DNA of 18,300 nucleotides from an uncultured Collinsella sp. (GCA_900541185.1 UQIQ01000044.1:1-18300); one strand, 5' to 3'. Counted from the stretch's first letter, positions 1 through 7,212 are shown. Notes: a model not told the origin generated them from the letters alone. Numbers and translations are program-made.

Positions 1-48
1 CGAGATGACGTCGAGTCTCGTGGGCTCGGAGATGTGTATAAGAGACAG
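1..48. other. Illumina P7/i7/Nextera adapter left on contig end (not genomic)
   Basis: Positions 15-48 are the 34-base Nextera read-2 transposase adapter exactly, ending in the 19-base Tn5 mosaic end at 30-48. Positions 1-6 (CGAGAT) are the 3' end of the P7 oligo, and positions 7-14 (GACGTCGA) fall where the 8-base i7 index sits. The whole 48 bases are therefore library-construction sequence. Genomic sequence starts at about 49. Peptides read through here (VGSEMCIRDS in one frame, MYKRQ in another) are known adapter artefacts. Confidence 0.97.
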
Positions 49-1590
49 CTCCTTGGCGGCCTTGGCCAGCGCGTTGGCGAGCAGGCCCGAGGTGCCGCCA
101 CCCTGGCAGAGCACGAGCACGCGCTTGCCGTTGAGGTCGCTGGCGGTCGTTGCCTCGGCAGCGGGTGCTGCAGAAGCGGCGGGGGCGTCGACCTTCACGG
201 CCTCGGCAGCAGCGCCAGCGGCAACGCTCTTGGCGTCGGCCTTGCCCTGGAAGGCATCGTTGAGCTTGGCGGCCTTCTCGGCGTTCTTGGCGGCGAGCTC
301 CTCCTGGGAGATCTCGGCCTCCTCGGCGCACTTCTGGGCGTCATAGGCACGGAAGAACGGGTAGTACAGAACGAAGTCGACGACCAGGATAAGGGCGAGC
401 ATCACAAAGGCGAGCGGCTGGAAGCCCAGGCCCATGATGGTGCCGATGGGGCCGGGGACGGTCCAGGGCAGGGTGTACATAAAGCCGTTCATGCCCAAGA
501 AGTCGATAAAGATCTTGAGGATCCAGATGTTGGCGATCGGGGCAAAGACGAACGGGACAAAGAAGACGGGGTTGAGCACGATGGGCGCGGCGAACAGCAG
601 CGGCTCGTTGACAGCGAAGCAGACGGGAACGATGGCGGCCTTACCGACGGCGCGCATCTCCTGGGACTTGGCCAGGAAGCAGAACATAAAGACCAGGACA
701 AGCGTGGCGCCGGTGCCGCCCATGCAGACGACGAAGTACTGGGCACCCTGGGTCAGGACAGCGGAAGCGTGCTGGCCGGCCTGGAACGCAGCCAGGTTGT
801 CGGTCATGTTGGCAACGAGGGCGGCGGCGATGGCGGGCTCGACGATCGAGGGGCCGTGGACGCCCACGAACCAGAAGAGGCTCATGGCGCCGTAGATCAC
901 AGCAAGGCCGATGTAGCCGTCGGCAGCGGTGAACAGGGGCTGGAACACCTGGATGACGCCCTGGGCAAAGCAGAAGCCAAAGGCAGCGCGGAAGACGATG
1001 TCAAAGACCCAAAAGACGGTGATGCAGACGGAGAAGGGGATGATGTCCTTAAAGGTCTGCGAGATGTTGGGCGGAACCTGCTCGGGCATCTTGACGGTGA
1101 TGTTGCGCTTGATAAAGAACTTGTAGATGATGCCGGTCACAAACGCAGCGATGAAGGCGGTCAGCAGGCCCTTGGAACCAAGGTAGGTGGTGTTGAAGCC
1201 GCTGGCGGCGTCCGTGGCGATCGTGTCGCTCGAAAGGAGCAGGAAGCCGATGATGGCCGCGCACATGCATGAGATAAAGTTGATCTGGTTGTTCTTGGGC
1301 AGGTCGCGGTTCTGAGCGTCGGCGAAGTGCTTGGCGGTGGTGGCGGCGCAGGCGATGGCCAGGATGCCCATGGAGTAGTTGTAGCACTTCCACAGGGCGT
1401 TGTTGATGTCGTCGGGCCAGTAGAAACCCCAGATGTTGGGGACCGAGGCTACCAGGCAGAAGATGGACGAGAAGATGATGATGGGGATGACGGAGATAAA
1501 GCCGTCGCGGATCGCCTTGAGGTACTTGTTGCGGGCGATCGCGTTGAAAAAGGGCTGGCCCTTTTCGATGATGGCGATGAGTTGCTCCAT
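49..1590 (-). CDS. lacE: PTS lactose-type EIICB permease LacE, C-terminus missing
   Basis: This is the membrane transport and phosphoryl-transfer subunit of a lactose/galactose PTS; it imports the sugar and phosphorylates it at C6. 514 codons are readable from ATG at 1588-1590, which has an AGGAGC ribosome site just upstream. The N-terminal ~440 residues are a hydrophobic EIIC domain with a GVHGPS motif (His245) and a NEPLLF motif (N328-P330), both typical of the lactose/cellobiose EIIC family. An Ala-rich linker (~445-485) follows. An EIIB start then carries the active-site loop VLVLCQGGGTSGLLANAL, with phosphocysteine Cys495. The EIIC-then-EIIB order and this loop match LacE rather than the separate EIIB of cellobiose systems. 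Family members are usually ~560-590 residues, so the last ~50-75 are lost where the adapter begins. The partner EIIA is at 3167-3505. Substrate (lactose versus galactose) cannot be fixed from sequence. Confidence 0.93.
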
Positions 1591-1623
1591 GCAATGCTCC
1601 TAAGAGTCGGTGGGTTAGCAACG

Positions 1624-1651
1624 ATGGTAGCTTTTGACGTTCGGTTGCCAA
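1624..1651 (-). promoter_or_regulatory. Candidate lacE promoter
   Basis: On the minus strand a -35-like TTGGCA (1646-1651) is separated by 16 bases from a -10-like TACCAT (1624-1629), placing the transcript start about 25-30 bases before the lacE ATG. The -35 box lies directly beside the operator at 1653-1668, as expected for repressor control. The boxes are imperfect and this is a prediction. Confidence 0.45.
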
Positions 1652-1652
1652 A

Positions 1653-1668
1653 ATGTTGACGTTGCCAT
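1653..1668 (-). promoter_or_regulatory. LacI/CcpA-type operator upstream of lacE
   Basis: Read on the minus strand this is ATGGCAACGTCAACAT. It fits the catabolite-responsive-element consensus WTGNNARCGNWWWCAW at 15 of 16 positions. It also sits inside a longer inverted repeat CAAAATG-N10-CATTTTG (1649-1672). It differs by one base from the site at 1773-1788, in opposite orientation. The likely binder is the LacI-family protein encoded at 1948-2952 (inference). Confidence 0.72.
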
Positions 1669-1772
1669 TTTGTGACACAAAAAAAGACGCGAACCGGTGG
1701 TTCCTGTGCCTGCGAACCGTCGATTCCTTACGCGTAAACGTTTGAGCCGCCCGGTGGCTCTGTGTTTGCACA

Positions 1773-1788
1773 ATGGCAACGTTAACAT
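1773..1788 (+). promoter_or_regulatory. LacI/CcpA-type operator between lacE and lacI-1
   Basis: ATGGCAACGTTAACAT fits the cre consensus WTGNNARCGNWWWCAW at every position. Its centre is 120 bases from that of the 1653-1668 site, and the two are inverted relative to each other, so looping between two bound repressors is possible. The rest of this 357-base divergent region also holds the palindromes TTACGCGTAA (1728-1737) and AAACGTTT (1736-1743), a GAACC-N3-GGTTC inverted repeat (1691-1703) and one TGAACGGT copy (1828-1835). Confidence 0.75.
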
Positions 1789-1947
1789 TTGGGCGACAAA
1801 AGCCGTTCGGGGAAGCAAAAATGTCGGTGAACGGTAGGTTTTGGGTGGTGAGCGTATGGTGGTGGAGGCGTTAGATATACTTGAAGACGTTTCATTTGAC
1901 TGCGTAGGGTGCCGCCAATGGCATCGTTGACATAGAAAGATCGACCT

Positions 1948-2952
1948 ATGGCCGCTGTTAAAAAATCGGTATCCGTCAAAGACGTGGCGCGCCTCGCGGG
2001 CGTCTCGGAGCAGACGGTCTCGCGCACCGTGCACGATTCGCCTAGCGTGCGCCCCGAGACCAAGGAACGCGTGCGTGCCGCCATGCGCGAGCTGGGGTAT
2101 CGCCCCAATTTTGCCGGTCGATCGCTGCGCCGCGGTAAGTTTAAGACCGTTGGCGTCGCCATGTTCAACATTACCGGCACCGGCAATCTCGACCGTATGG
2201 AGGGCTTTGCCGCAGCGGCCGACAAACATGGCTATGCCATCACCCTCACTAAAGTAGACGGGCATCCGTATACCCTCGAGAGCGCATCGTCGCGCATGAG
2301 CGCGCTGCCGGTAGACGGTATGGTCGTGATCATGAACCGCATGCCGGCAGACTTTGGCACTTTTGAGCCGCTGCCCGGTATGCAGACGGTGCTCGTTACC
2401 ATGCTGGAGCACCCGCTCTGTTCAACGGTCGATAACGACCAGTTCGATTGCTCGCGTCAAGTTGTCGAGTACTTGCTGGGGCGGGGGCACAAGACTGTGC
2501 ACTTTATCTCATGCCCCGAGCGCTCGCTTTCGGGCATGCGGCGCGAGGAAGGCTGGCGCGAGACATTGCGCGCGCATGGCATTGAGCCCCCGCAGCTCGT
2601 GCGTGGCGACTGGACGGCACAGAGCGGATATGCCGCAGGCCAGGCTCTGGCGGATGATCCGACCTGTACTGCCATCTATGCCTCCAACGATGCCATGGCA
2701 TATGGCTGCATTCGCGGACTCGAGTCGCGCGGAAAGCACGTGCCCGAGGATGTGAGCGTGGTGGGTGTTGATGACAGCCTGGGCGATATCGTGCCCGACC
2801 GTCGCCTGACTACGGTGCGCTTTGACAACAAGCGCGTCGGCATGTGGGCGGTCGACAAGATTGCCGGCGCCGAGGGCGTTGCGCCCGGTGTGGAGCACAT
2901 GCTGTTTTCGGGCGTGCTCGTCGAGGGCGATACGGTGCGCGATTGGCGCTAG
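1948..2952 (+). CDS. LacI-family transcriptional regulator 1 (divergent from lacE)
   Basis: This is a sugar-responsive DNA-binding regulator of 334 residues, normal for LacI/GalR. The N-terminal helix-turn-helix (about residues 8-32: VSVKDVARLAGVSEQTVSR) is followed by a hinge helix (YRPNFAGRSLRRG). The rest is a periplasmic-binding-protein-like effector domain ending in the typical VSVVGVDDSLGD...LTTVRFD block. The start at 1948 gives the standard N-terminus; only a weak purine-rich ribosome site precedes it. The gene is transcribed away from lacE. The two operators between them make local control of lacE and autoregulation likely. It resembles the regulator at 13234-14265 across the whole length (e.g. 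RMSALPVDGMVVIMNRM versus RMAALPVDGIIIGMSRM). The effector cannot be told from sequence. Confidence 0.93.
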   Translation: MAAVKKSVSVKDVARLAGVSEQTVSRTVHDSPSVRPETKERVRAAMRELGYRPNFAGRSLRRGKFKTVGVAMFNITGTGNLDRMEGFAAAADKHGYAITLTKVDGHPYTLESASSRMSALPVDGMVVIMNRMPADFGTFEPLPGMQTVLVTMLEHPLCSTVDNDQFDCSRQVVEYLLGRGHKTVHFISCPERSLSGMRREEGWRETLRAHGIEPPQLVRGDWTAQSGYAAGQALADDPTCTAIYASNDAMAYGCIRGLESRGKHVPEDVSVVGVDDSLGDIVPDRRLTTVRFDNKRVGMWAVDKIAGAEGVAPGVEHMLFSGVLVEGDTVRDWR

Positions 2953-2986
2953 AGCGCGGGTCTGTTTGGGTTTCCGCTAATTGTGT

Positions 2987-3082
2987 TCGATATTGTTCAG
3001 ATTGGTTTAAAAACCGTTCACGGGCGAAAAGTGACCGTTCATAGCTCGAAATTACGTTTTGCGCTGTTCTTTTTTGTTTGAA
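2987..3082 (+). promoter_or_regulatory. lacF upstream control region with repeated motifs
   Basis: The 214 bases before lacF hold two copies of ACCGTTCA (3013-3020 and 3034-3041), the first within CCGTTCACGG. They also hold several TGTTC half-sites, including CTGTTCTTTTTTGTTTGAA at 3064-3082. CAAAAAAGAACA, the reverse complement of 3065-3076, recurs at 4948-4959 upstream of lacA. No clean -35/-10 pair was recognised. lacF thus has its own control region, separate from that of the preceding regulator gene. Confidence 0.5.
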
Positions 3083-3166
3083 TGTTATTGTTTCTGACAT
3101 ACACAACGCAGCGCGTATGCCCGGACGCGATGCTCTCCATTGGTTCATATGTGAAAGGAACGCAAC

Positions 3167-3505
3167 ATGGCAACCAAAGAAGAAATCTCGATGGTTGGAT
3201 TCGAGATTGTCGCATACGCAGGTGACGCCCAGACCGATCTGCTTGCAGCGCTCGATGCTGCTCGCGAGGGTGACTTTGAGAAGGCCGAGCAGCTGCACAA
3301 GGATGCCAGCGATGCGCTCATCGGTGCCCACGACACGCAGACCAAGCTGCTTTCGCAGGAGGCCGGCGGTGGCGAGATGGAGATGACCTTCATCATGGCT
3401 CACGCTCAGGACACTCTCATGACCACCATGATTCTGGAGAAGCAGACCCGCTTTACCATCGACGCCTACAAGCGCATCGCTGCGCTCGAGGCCAAGCTCG
3501 CCTAA
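3167..3505 (+). CDS. lacF: PTS lactose/cellobiose-type EIIA component LacF
   Basis: This is the small soluble phosphocarrier that takes phosphate from HPr and passes it to the EIIB cysteine of LacE. At 112 residues it has normal family length and is all-helical, with the active-site block IMAHAQDTLMTT. His79 is the phosphorylated residue and Asp82 corresponds to the metal-binding Asp in the trimer core of LacF. GAAAGGA lies ~8 bases before the ATG. The gene follows lacI-1 on the plus strand but has a 214-base gap with its own motifs and is followed at once by a terminator, so it appears monocistronic. It lies on the opposite strand from lacE, an unusual split of an EII pair. A cellobiose-type EIIA is possible from sequence, but the lacABC context favours LacF. 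Confidence 0.93.
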   Translation: MATKEEISMVGFEIVAYAGDAQTDLLAALDAAREGDFEKAEQLHKDASDALIGAHDTQTKLLSQEAGGGEMEMTFIMAHAQDTLMTTMILEKQTRFTIDAYKRIAALEAKLA

Positions 3506-3532
3506 CGAGTCCTTACAACCAAGTCCCCTTCC

Positions 3533-3570
3533 AAAAGCTCTGCCGCTACCCGCGGCAGGGCTTTTCTGTT
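3533..3570 (+). terminator. Rho-independent terminator after lacF
   Basis: A 14-base stem (3533-3546 pairing with 3552-3565, one G-T wobble) with a 5-base loop is rich in G/C and ends in TTTTCTGTT. It starts 28 bases after the lacF stop. Confidence 0.88.
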
Positions 3571-3577
3571 CTCCTCC

Positions 3578-3646
3578 AAGTTGCGGTGAAATAGGGACTG
3601 AATAGGGGCCGGTGGGCACAAAACAATCCCTATTCCACCGCAACTT
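3578..3646. repeat. Intergenic palindromic element (19-bp arms)
   Basis: AAGTTGCGGTGAAATAGGG (3578-3596) pairs with CCCTATTCCACCGCAACTT (3628-3646) at 18 of 19 positions across a 31-base loop. It has no T-tract and follows an independent terminator, so it looks like a dispersed palindromic repeat or structured RNA, not a terminator. No family was recognised. Confidence 0.6.
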
Positions 3647-3655
3647 ATCCCGAGA

Positions 3656-3702
3656 TAGTCATTGGGGACGTTCTTAAACGACTAGTCGTTGGGGACAGTC
3701 TT
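3656..3702. repeat. Two short direct repeats, TTGGGGAC family
   Basis: TAGTCATTGGGGACGTTCTT (3656-3675) and TAGTCGTTGGGGACAGTCTT (3683-3702) match at 17 of 20 bases with a 27-base period. Related cores occur at 8401-8435 and 9910-9944. They resemble the short extragenic repeats associated with IS200-like (RAYT) transposases. That family link is from memory, and no transposase is in the window. Confidence 0.5.
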
Positions 3703-3789
3703 GGTGCGCTCCGTTCGTCCTCCCGTTCGATTTTTGCTCGGTGGGTATACTTCCTTTCGCATTAAACGCCGGACTGAGGAGGTATCCAA

Positions 3790-4803
3790 ATGCCGGATAA
3801 CGGGTCAATACAAAAAAGAGACGCGAACGAGATGGCTCATGGGCGTCCTGTCCAGATAACCGAGCACGCGACGGTAACCGAGCTGCAGCCCAGCCTGTCC
3901 GATGTCGTGTGCGCAAACAAAAAGCTGCAGATTGGCTTTATCGTTGCACTCGTGGTGCTGGCGCTGCTGTCGGGCTTTGTAGCTCGTCCGCATTTCGCCG
4001 ATACCAAGACATGGGACTCCACCATCGAGGTCATCGATCAAAAGAAGGGCAATGTTTTGGCGCTCACGACCTCGTGCGTGGCGCTGTCTGCGGGCATTAC
4101 CGCGCTGCCGGGTGATACGGGAACACCGGTTGCCGAGCAGCTCGCACAGCTTTCGGGTAACTTGGGCATCGTGCTTGCCGTGCTCTACCTCGAGAAATAC
4201 CTGCTGACCATTTTGTGGTCGGTTGGCCTGGGCATCCTGATCCCGTTTGCGCTGGTACTCTTTGCGGTGTCGCTCGGCATTCACGGGCGCTGGAGCACGA
4301 GCGCTGTCCTGCGCCGCGTGGCGACTCGCGTGCTGGTGGTCGCCATGATCGGAATGGCCTTGGTGCCTGCAAGTGTATGGGTGTCGCAAAAGGTCGACGA
4401 AACGTATCGAGTGAGCATCGAGGCGGCCGAGCAAAAGGCGGCCGACGCTGCGGGTGCGGTAGATAGCGACAGCTCCAAAGTAAGCAAGAAAAAGACCGAG
4501 TCCACAGAGTCCAAGAATGTGCTTGAGCAGCTTGCCGACGGCGCCTCGAGCCTGGTCACGTCGGTAACCAGTGGTGCCAAACAGATGACCGACAAGATCG
4601 TACAGCAGGTGACCGATCTGATCGAAGGTGTCATCGTGATGATCGTGACCTCGTGCGTGATTCCACTGCTGGTGCTCGCGGCGTTTTTGTGGCTGGGGCA
4701 CGTGCTACTGGGGATTGATATTTCCGGCCCGGCGAACTATTTGACGGGTCGCTTTCTGGGCGCTCCGTCTAAGCATACCAAGAAGGGCGGGCAGTCCGAG
4801 TAG
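3790..4803 (+). CDS. Multi-pass membrane protein of unknown function
   Basis: I do not recognise this 337-residue protein. The ATG is preceded by GAGGAGG seven bases upstream. A ~45-residue polar N-terminus without a cleavable signal is followed by hydrophobic segments at about 48-66, 138-163, 178-199 and 278-308. A weaker one is possible around 122-134. A charged, Ala/Lys/Glu/Ser-rich helical stretch (about 205-275) separates the last two strong segments and could form an extracytoplasmic or cytoplasmic coiled region. The C-terminus is basic (KHTKKGG). No catalytic motif, transporter signature or domain was seen. The gene stands alone between the palindromic repeat patch and its own terminator, so nothing links it to sugar metabolism. 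Codon use matches its neighbours. Confidence 0.85.
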   Translation: MPDNGSIQKRDANEMAHGRPVQITEHATVTELQPSLSDVVCANKKLQIGFIVALVVLALLSGFVARPHFADTKTWDSTIEVIDQKKGNVLALTTSCVALSAGITALPGDTGTPVAEQLAQLSGNLGIVLAVLYLEKYLLTILWSVGLGILIPFALVLFAVSLGIHGRWSTSAVLRRVATRVLVVAMIGMALVPASVWVSQKVDETYRVSIEAAEQKAADAAGAVDSDSSKVSKKKTESTESKNVLEQLADGASSLVTSVTSGAKQMTDKIVQQVTDLIEGVIVMIVTSCVIPLLVLAAFLWLGHVLLGIDISGPANYLTGRFLGAPSKHTKKGGQSE

Positions 4804-4837
4804 CTAAAACAGCTGTATATACCGGGGAATACCGCCG

Positions 4838-4878
4838 AAGGGCGGCCGAGGCACGTTCTCGGCCGCCCTTTTGTTTGT
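4838..4878 (+). terminator. Rho-independent terminator after the membrane-protein gene
   Basis: A perfect 13-base stem (AAGGGCGGCCGAG, 4838-4850, with 4858-4870) and 7-base loop is followed by TTGTTTGTTG. It isolates this gene from the lacAB cluster. Confidence 0.88.
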
Positions 4879-4928
4879 TGAACACATGGTCGCTACGTCC
4901 GCGCCGGGCCCAAACGGTCAGCAATCGC

Positions 4929-5012
4929 CCGTGAACGGTATTTGTTCAAAAAAGAACAAAGATAAACAAATAGTTGTTGCAGTTAATGTTCGAATGTGTT
5001 CAAATAAACACG
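4929..5012 (+). promoter_or_regulatory. lacA upstream control region
   Basis: This stretch contains CCGTGAACGGTATT (4929-4942), identical over 14 bases to 13069-13082 in the galK/lacI-2 region. The perfect inverted repeat TTTGTTC-N6-GAACAAA (4941-4960) follows directly. Further TGTTC/GAACA half-sites occur around 4987-5016. The pattern of clustered half-sites suits a DeoR- or LacI-type repressor of the tagatose genes; which protein binds is inference. No clear -35/-10 was chosen. Confidence 0.55.
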
Positions 5013-5110
5013 AACAGTGAAGAACCGCACATTCAGATGCCCGGACCTGAACGCGATTCAACACTTCCAAACAGAAACTACGCACCTGCGTATCTCTCAA
5101 GGAGGATGTC

Positions 5111-5539
5111 ATGAGGGTTGTAATCGCTTCCGATGCCGACGGTATGTCGATGAAGGAGTCCATCAAGGAGATGCTCATCGCCGACGGTCACGAGGTCGTC
5201 GACTATTCCGAGACCCCTACCGCGGACTTTGTCGATTCCGCGACCGCCGTTGCCAAGGACCTGCTGGAGCACAAGGATTCCCAGGGCTTCGCATTCGATA
5301 AGTACGGCGTCGGCTCCTATATGGCCGCCGTCAAGATTAAGGGCATGGTCGTCGCCAACATTTCCGACGAGCGTTCCGCCTACATGACCCGCGAGCACAA
5401 CGGCTCGCGCATGGTCACCATGGGCCCGGGCGTTGTGGGCACCGAGGTCGCCAAGAAGATCGCCCGCGAGTTCCTGCGCGCCCAGTACGCCGGCGGCCGT
5501 CACCAGATCCGTGTCGACATGCTCAACAAGATGGCCTAA
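5111..5539 (+). CDS. lacA: Galactose-6-phosphate isomerase subunit LacA
   Basis: LacA is one subunit of the heteromeric LacAB enzyme that converts D-galactose 6-phosphate to D-tagatose 6-phosphate, the first step of the tagatose pathway in the cytoplasm. The protein has 142 residues, normal for LacA. It has the RpiB/LacA/LacB fold opening MRVVIASDADG, the blocks GVGSYMAAVKIKGM and SDERSAYMTREHNGSRMVTMG, and the conserved C-terminus GGRHQIRVDMLNKM. The start is fixed by a strong AAGGAGG ribosome site. lacB follows after 63 bases, and the two are probably co-transcribed from the control region at 4929-5012. Confidence 0.96.
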   Translation: MRVVIASDADGMSMKESIKEMLIADGHEVVDYSETPTADFVDSATAVAKDLLEHKDSQGFAFDKYGVGSYMAAVKIKGMVVANISDERSAYMTREHNGSRMVTMGPGVVGTEVAKKIAREFLRAQYAGGRHQIRVDMLNKMA

Positions 5540-5602
5540 CGAGAGCCACCGAGAACTCGAACTTCTACCTCAACTTGTGAATTCAGACGAAAGGACGTTC
5601 TG

Positions 5603-6127
5603 ATGAAGAAGACCATCGCAATCGGTTGCGACCATATCGTTACGGACGAGAAGATCTATCTAGCCGACCGCCTGGAGCAGGCTGGCTACAAGGTGCTCGA
5701 CTGCGGCACCTACAGCCACACCCGTACGCACTACCCCATCTACGGTAAGGCCGTGGGCGAGGCTGTTGCCAGCGGCAAGGCCGACTTTGGCGTGGCCCTG
5801 TGCGGTACCGGCATCGGCATCACCAACGCCGTCAACAAGGTTCCCGGCGCCCGCTGCGCCTTGGTCCGCGACATGACCTCTGCCCTGTATGCCCGTCGCG
5901 AGCTCAACGCCAACATCGTGGGCTTTGGCGGCAAGATCACCGGCGAGTTCCTGATGGCCGATATCATGCTTGCCTTCCTGGAGGAGCCCTACGACAAGAC
6001 CCCCGAGCACGATGCCCTGATCGCCAAGATCGATGCCTGCAATAAGGCCGACGCCGAGGCTCAGGCTGACCCGCACTTCTTTGACGAGTTCCTCGAGAAG
6101 TGGGACCGCGGCGAATACCATGATTAG
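5603..6127 (+). CDS. lacB: Galactose-6-phosphate isomerase subunit LacB
   Basis: LacB is the second subunit of the LacAB isomerase and carries the catalytic cysteine. The protein has 174 residues, as expected for LacB. It opens IAIGCDHIVTDEK (phosphate/sugar-binding Asp10-His11) and has the RpiB-type catalytic block ALCGTGIGITNAVNK with Cys67. It then has the NIVGFGGKITGEFLM segment and a longer C-terminal tail than LacA. GAAAGGACG precedes the ATG. It lies 63 bases after lacA and 203 bases before lacX; the larger second gap holds a TGTTC-type motif, so lacX may have an additional promoter. Confidence 0.96.
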   Translation: MKKTIAIGCDHIVTDEKIYLADRLEQAGYKVLDCGTYSHTRTHYPIYGKAVGEAVASGKADFGVALCGTGIGITNAVNKVPGARCALVRDMTSALYARRELNANIVGFGGKITGEFLMADIMLAFLEEPYDKTPEHDALIAKIDACNKADAEAQADPHFFDEFLEKWDRGEYHD

Positions 6128-6231
6128 CGGGTATCCGGCGTAATTAACTAGTCCGTTGACGGCTCGCGTTTCTGTGAGGGGGCGCGGGCCGGTTTTCTAT
6201 CAGCCCAATTGGCCCAGCGGGCTGGACGTGC

Positions 6232-6247
6232 ATTGTTCTTTTGTTTG
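6232..6247 (+). promoter_or_regulatory. Candidate operator upstream of lacX
   Basis: ATTGTTCTTTTGTTTG closely resembles CTGTTCTTTTTTGTTTG upstream of lacF (3064-3080) and the reverse complement of the lacA site (4941-4960). It lies ~84 bases before the lacX ATG. The remainder of the 203-base gap shows no convincing terminator. Confidence 0.45.
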
Positions 6248-6330
6248 CGGCGCTGCCTCATTACCTTTCTGCTAAAGGCACGACGTTCACAATGGATCGT
6301 GCGAGATGATATGTGAAGGAGAAGATTCCC

Positions 6331-7212
6331 ATGGAGTTTGTTCTTGATAACGGCTCTGTCCGCATTGCGTTGAGCACGGCTGGCGGATCGTTCACTTCTA
6401 TTACGGCCAACGGCCGTGAGTACCTGTGGCAGGGTGACCCGGCGGTCTGGTCGGGCCAGGCACCCATTTGTTTCCCGATCTGCGGCGGCCTTCGTGATGG
6501 TCGCGCAATGGCCATGGGCGGCCGCGAGGTAAAGCTCGCCCGTCACGGCTTTGCGCGCAAACAGGAGTGGAAGCTCGAGGAGCAGGGCGACAACATGGTT
6601 GCGCTGAGCCTAAGCTCTGCCGACCATGCCGAGTTGCTCGAGCAGTACCCGTATCCGTTTAAGATCGTTGCTCGCTACACGATTGATTCGGAAAAGGTGG
6701 TCGTGTCGTACGAGGTGACCAATGAGGGCACCGAGGACATGCCGTTCTTTGTGGGCGGTCATCCCGGCTTTAAGTGCCCGCTCGACGAGGGCGAGTCCTA
6801 TGACGACTACGAGCTCCGTTTTGAGCAGCGTGAGGCCGCCGAGCTCTGTACTGCCGTTCCCTCGACGGGCCTGATTGATGTTGAGCATCGCAGCAAGAAT
6901 CCCATGATCGGCCAGAACCTGCCGCTTACCCACGAACTCTTCGACTTCGCGGAGACCATCTTCGACGTGCTCGAGAGCCGCGTGGTTACGCTGACCAAGA
7001 AAACCGAGGACAAGGGCGTGCGCCTGACGTTCCCCGATATGCCGTACCTGATTGTATGGAGCAAGCCCGAGGGCGACTTTGTGGCAGTTGAGCCGTGGGG
7101 TGGTCTGTCCACCTGCTCCGATGAGGACGATGTTCTGGAGCACAAGCGTGGCTGCCTGGTGGCCAAGCCGGGGGAGACCGTTACCCGCGGCTTTGAGATC
7201 GAGATCCTTTAA
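6331..7212 (+). CDS. Aldose 1-epimerase family protein, LacX-like
   Basis: This is a cytoplasmic galactose-mutarotase-superfamily protein of 293 residues. LacX-type members occur in lac/tagatose operons of lactic acid bacteria, and their exact substrate (a sugar or sugar phosphate anomer) is not settled. It has ICGGLRDG, LARHGFARKQEW (HGF at 72-74), the active-site block VGGHPGFKCP (His144, general acid) and VAVEPWGGLS (Glu254, general base), so it should be active. I chose the ATG at 6331, which has AAGGAG about 9 bases upstream; the longer GTG start at 6313 overlaps that site and is unlikely. lacC follows 53 bases downstream, consistent with an operon. Confidence 0.9.
   Translation: MEFVLDNGSVRIALSTAGGSFTSITANGREYLWQGDPAVWSGQAPICFPICGGLRDGRAMAMGGREVKLARHGFARKQEWKLEEQGDNMVALSLSSADHAELLEQYPYPFKIVARYTIDSEKVVVSYEVTNEGTEDMPFFVGGHPGFKCPLDEGESYDDYELRFEQREAAELCTAVPSTGLIDVEHRSKNPMIGQNLPLTHELFDFAETIFDVLESRVVTLTKKTEDKGVRLTFPDMPYLIVWSKPEGDFVAVEPWGGLSTCSDEDDVLEHKRGCLVAKPGETVTRGFEIEIL

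Noticed and set aside
5..346. Plus-strand ORF of 113 residues starting in the first bases
   Set aside because: It begins in adapter sequence and is antisense to lacE.
34..1272. Long plus-strand ORF of 412 residues
   Set aside because: It starts inside the adapter and is the antisense shadow of lacE, rich in G, D, H and E as is usual for such shadows in high-G+C DNA.
2810..3643. 277-residue minus-strand ORF across lacI-1 end, lacF and the repeat
   Set aside because: It is antisense to lacF and crosses a terminator and a palindromic repeat; no domain is seen.
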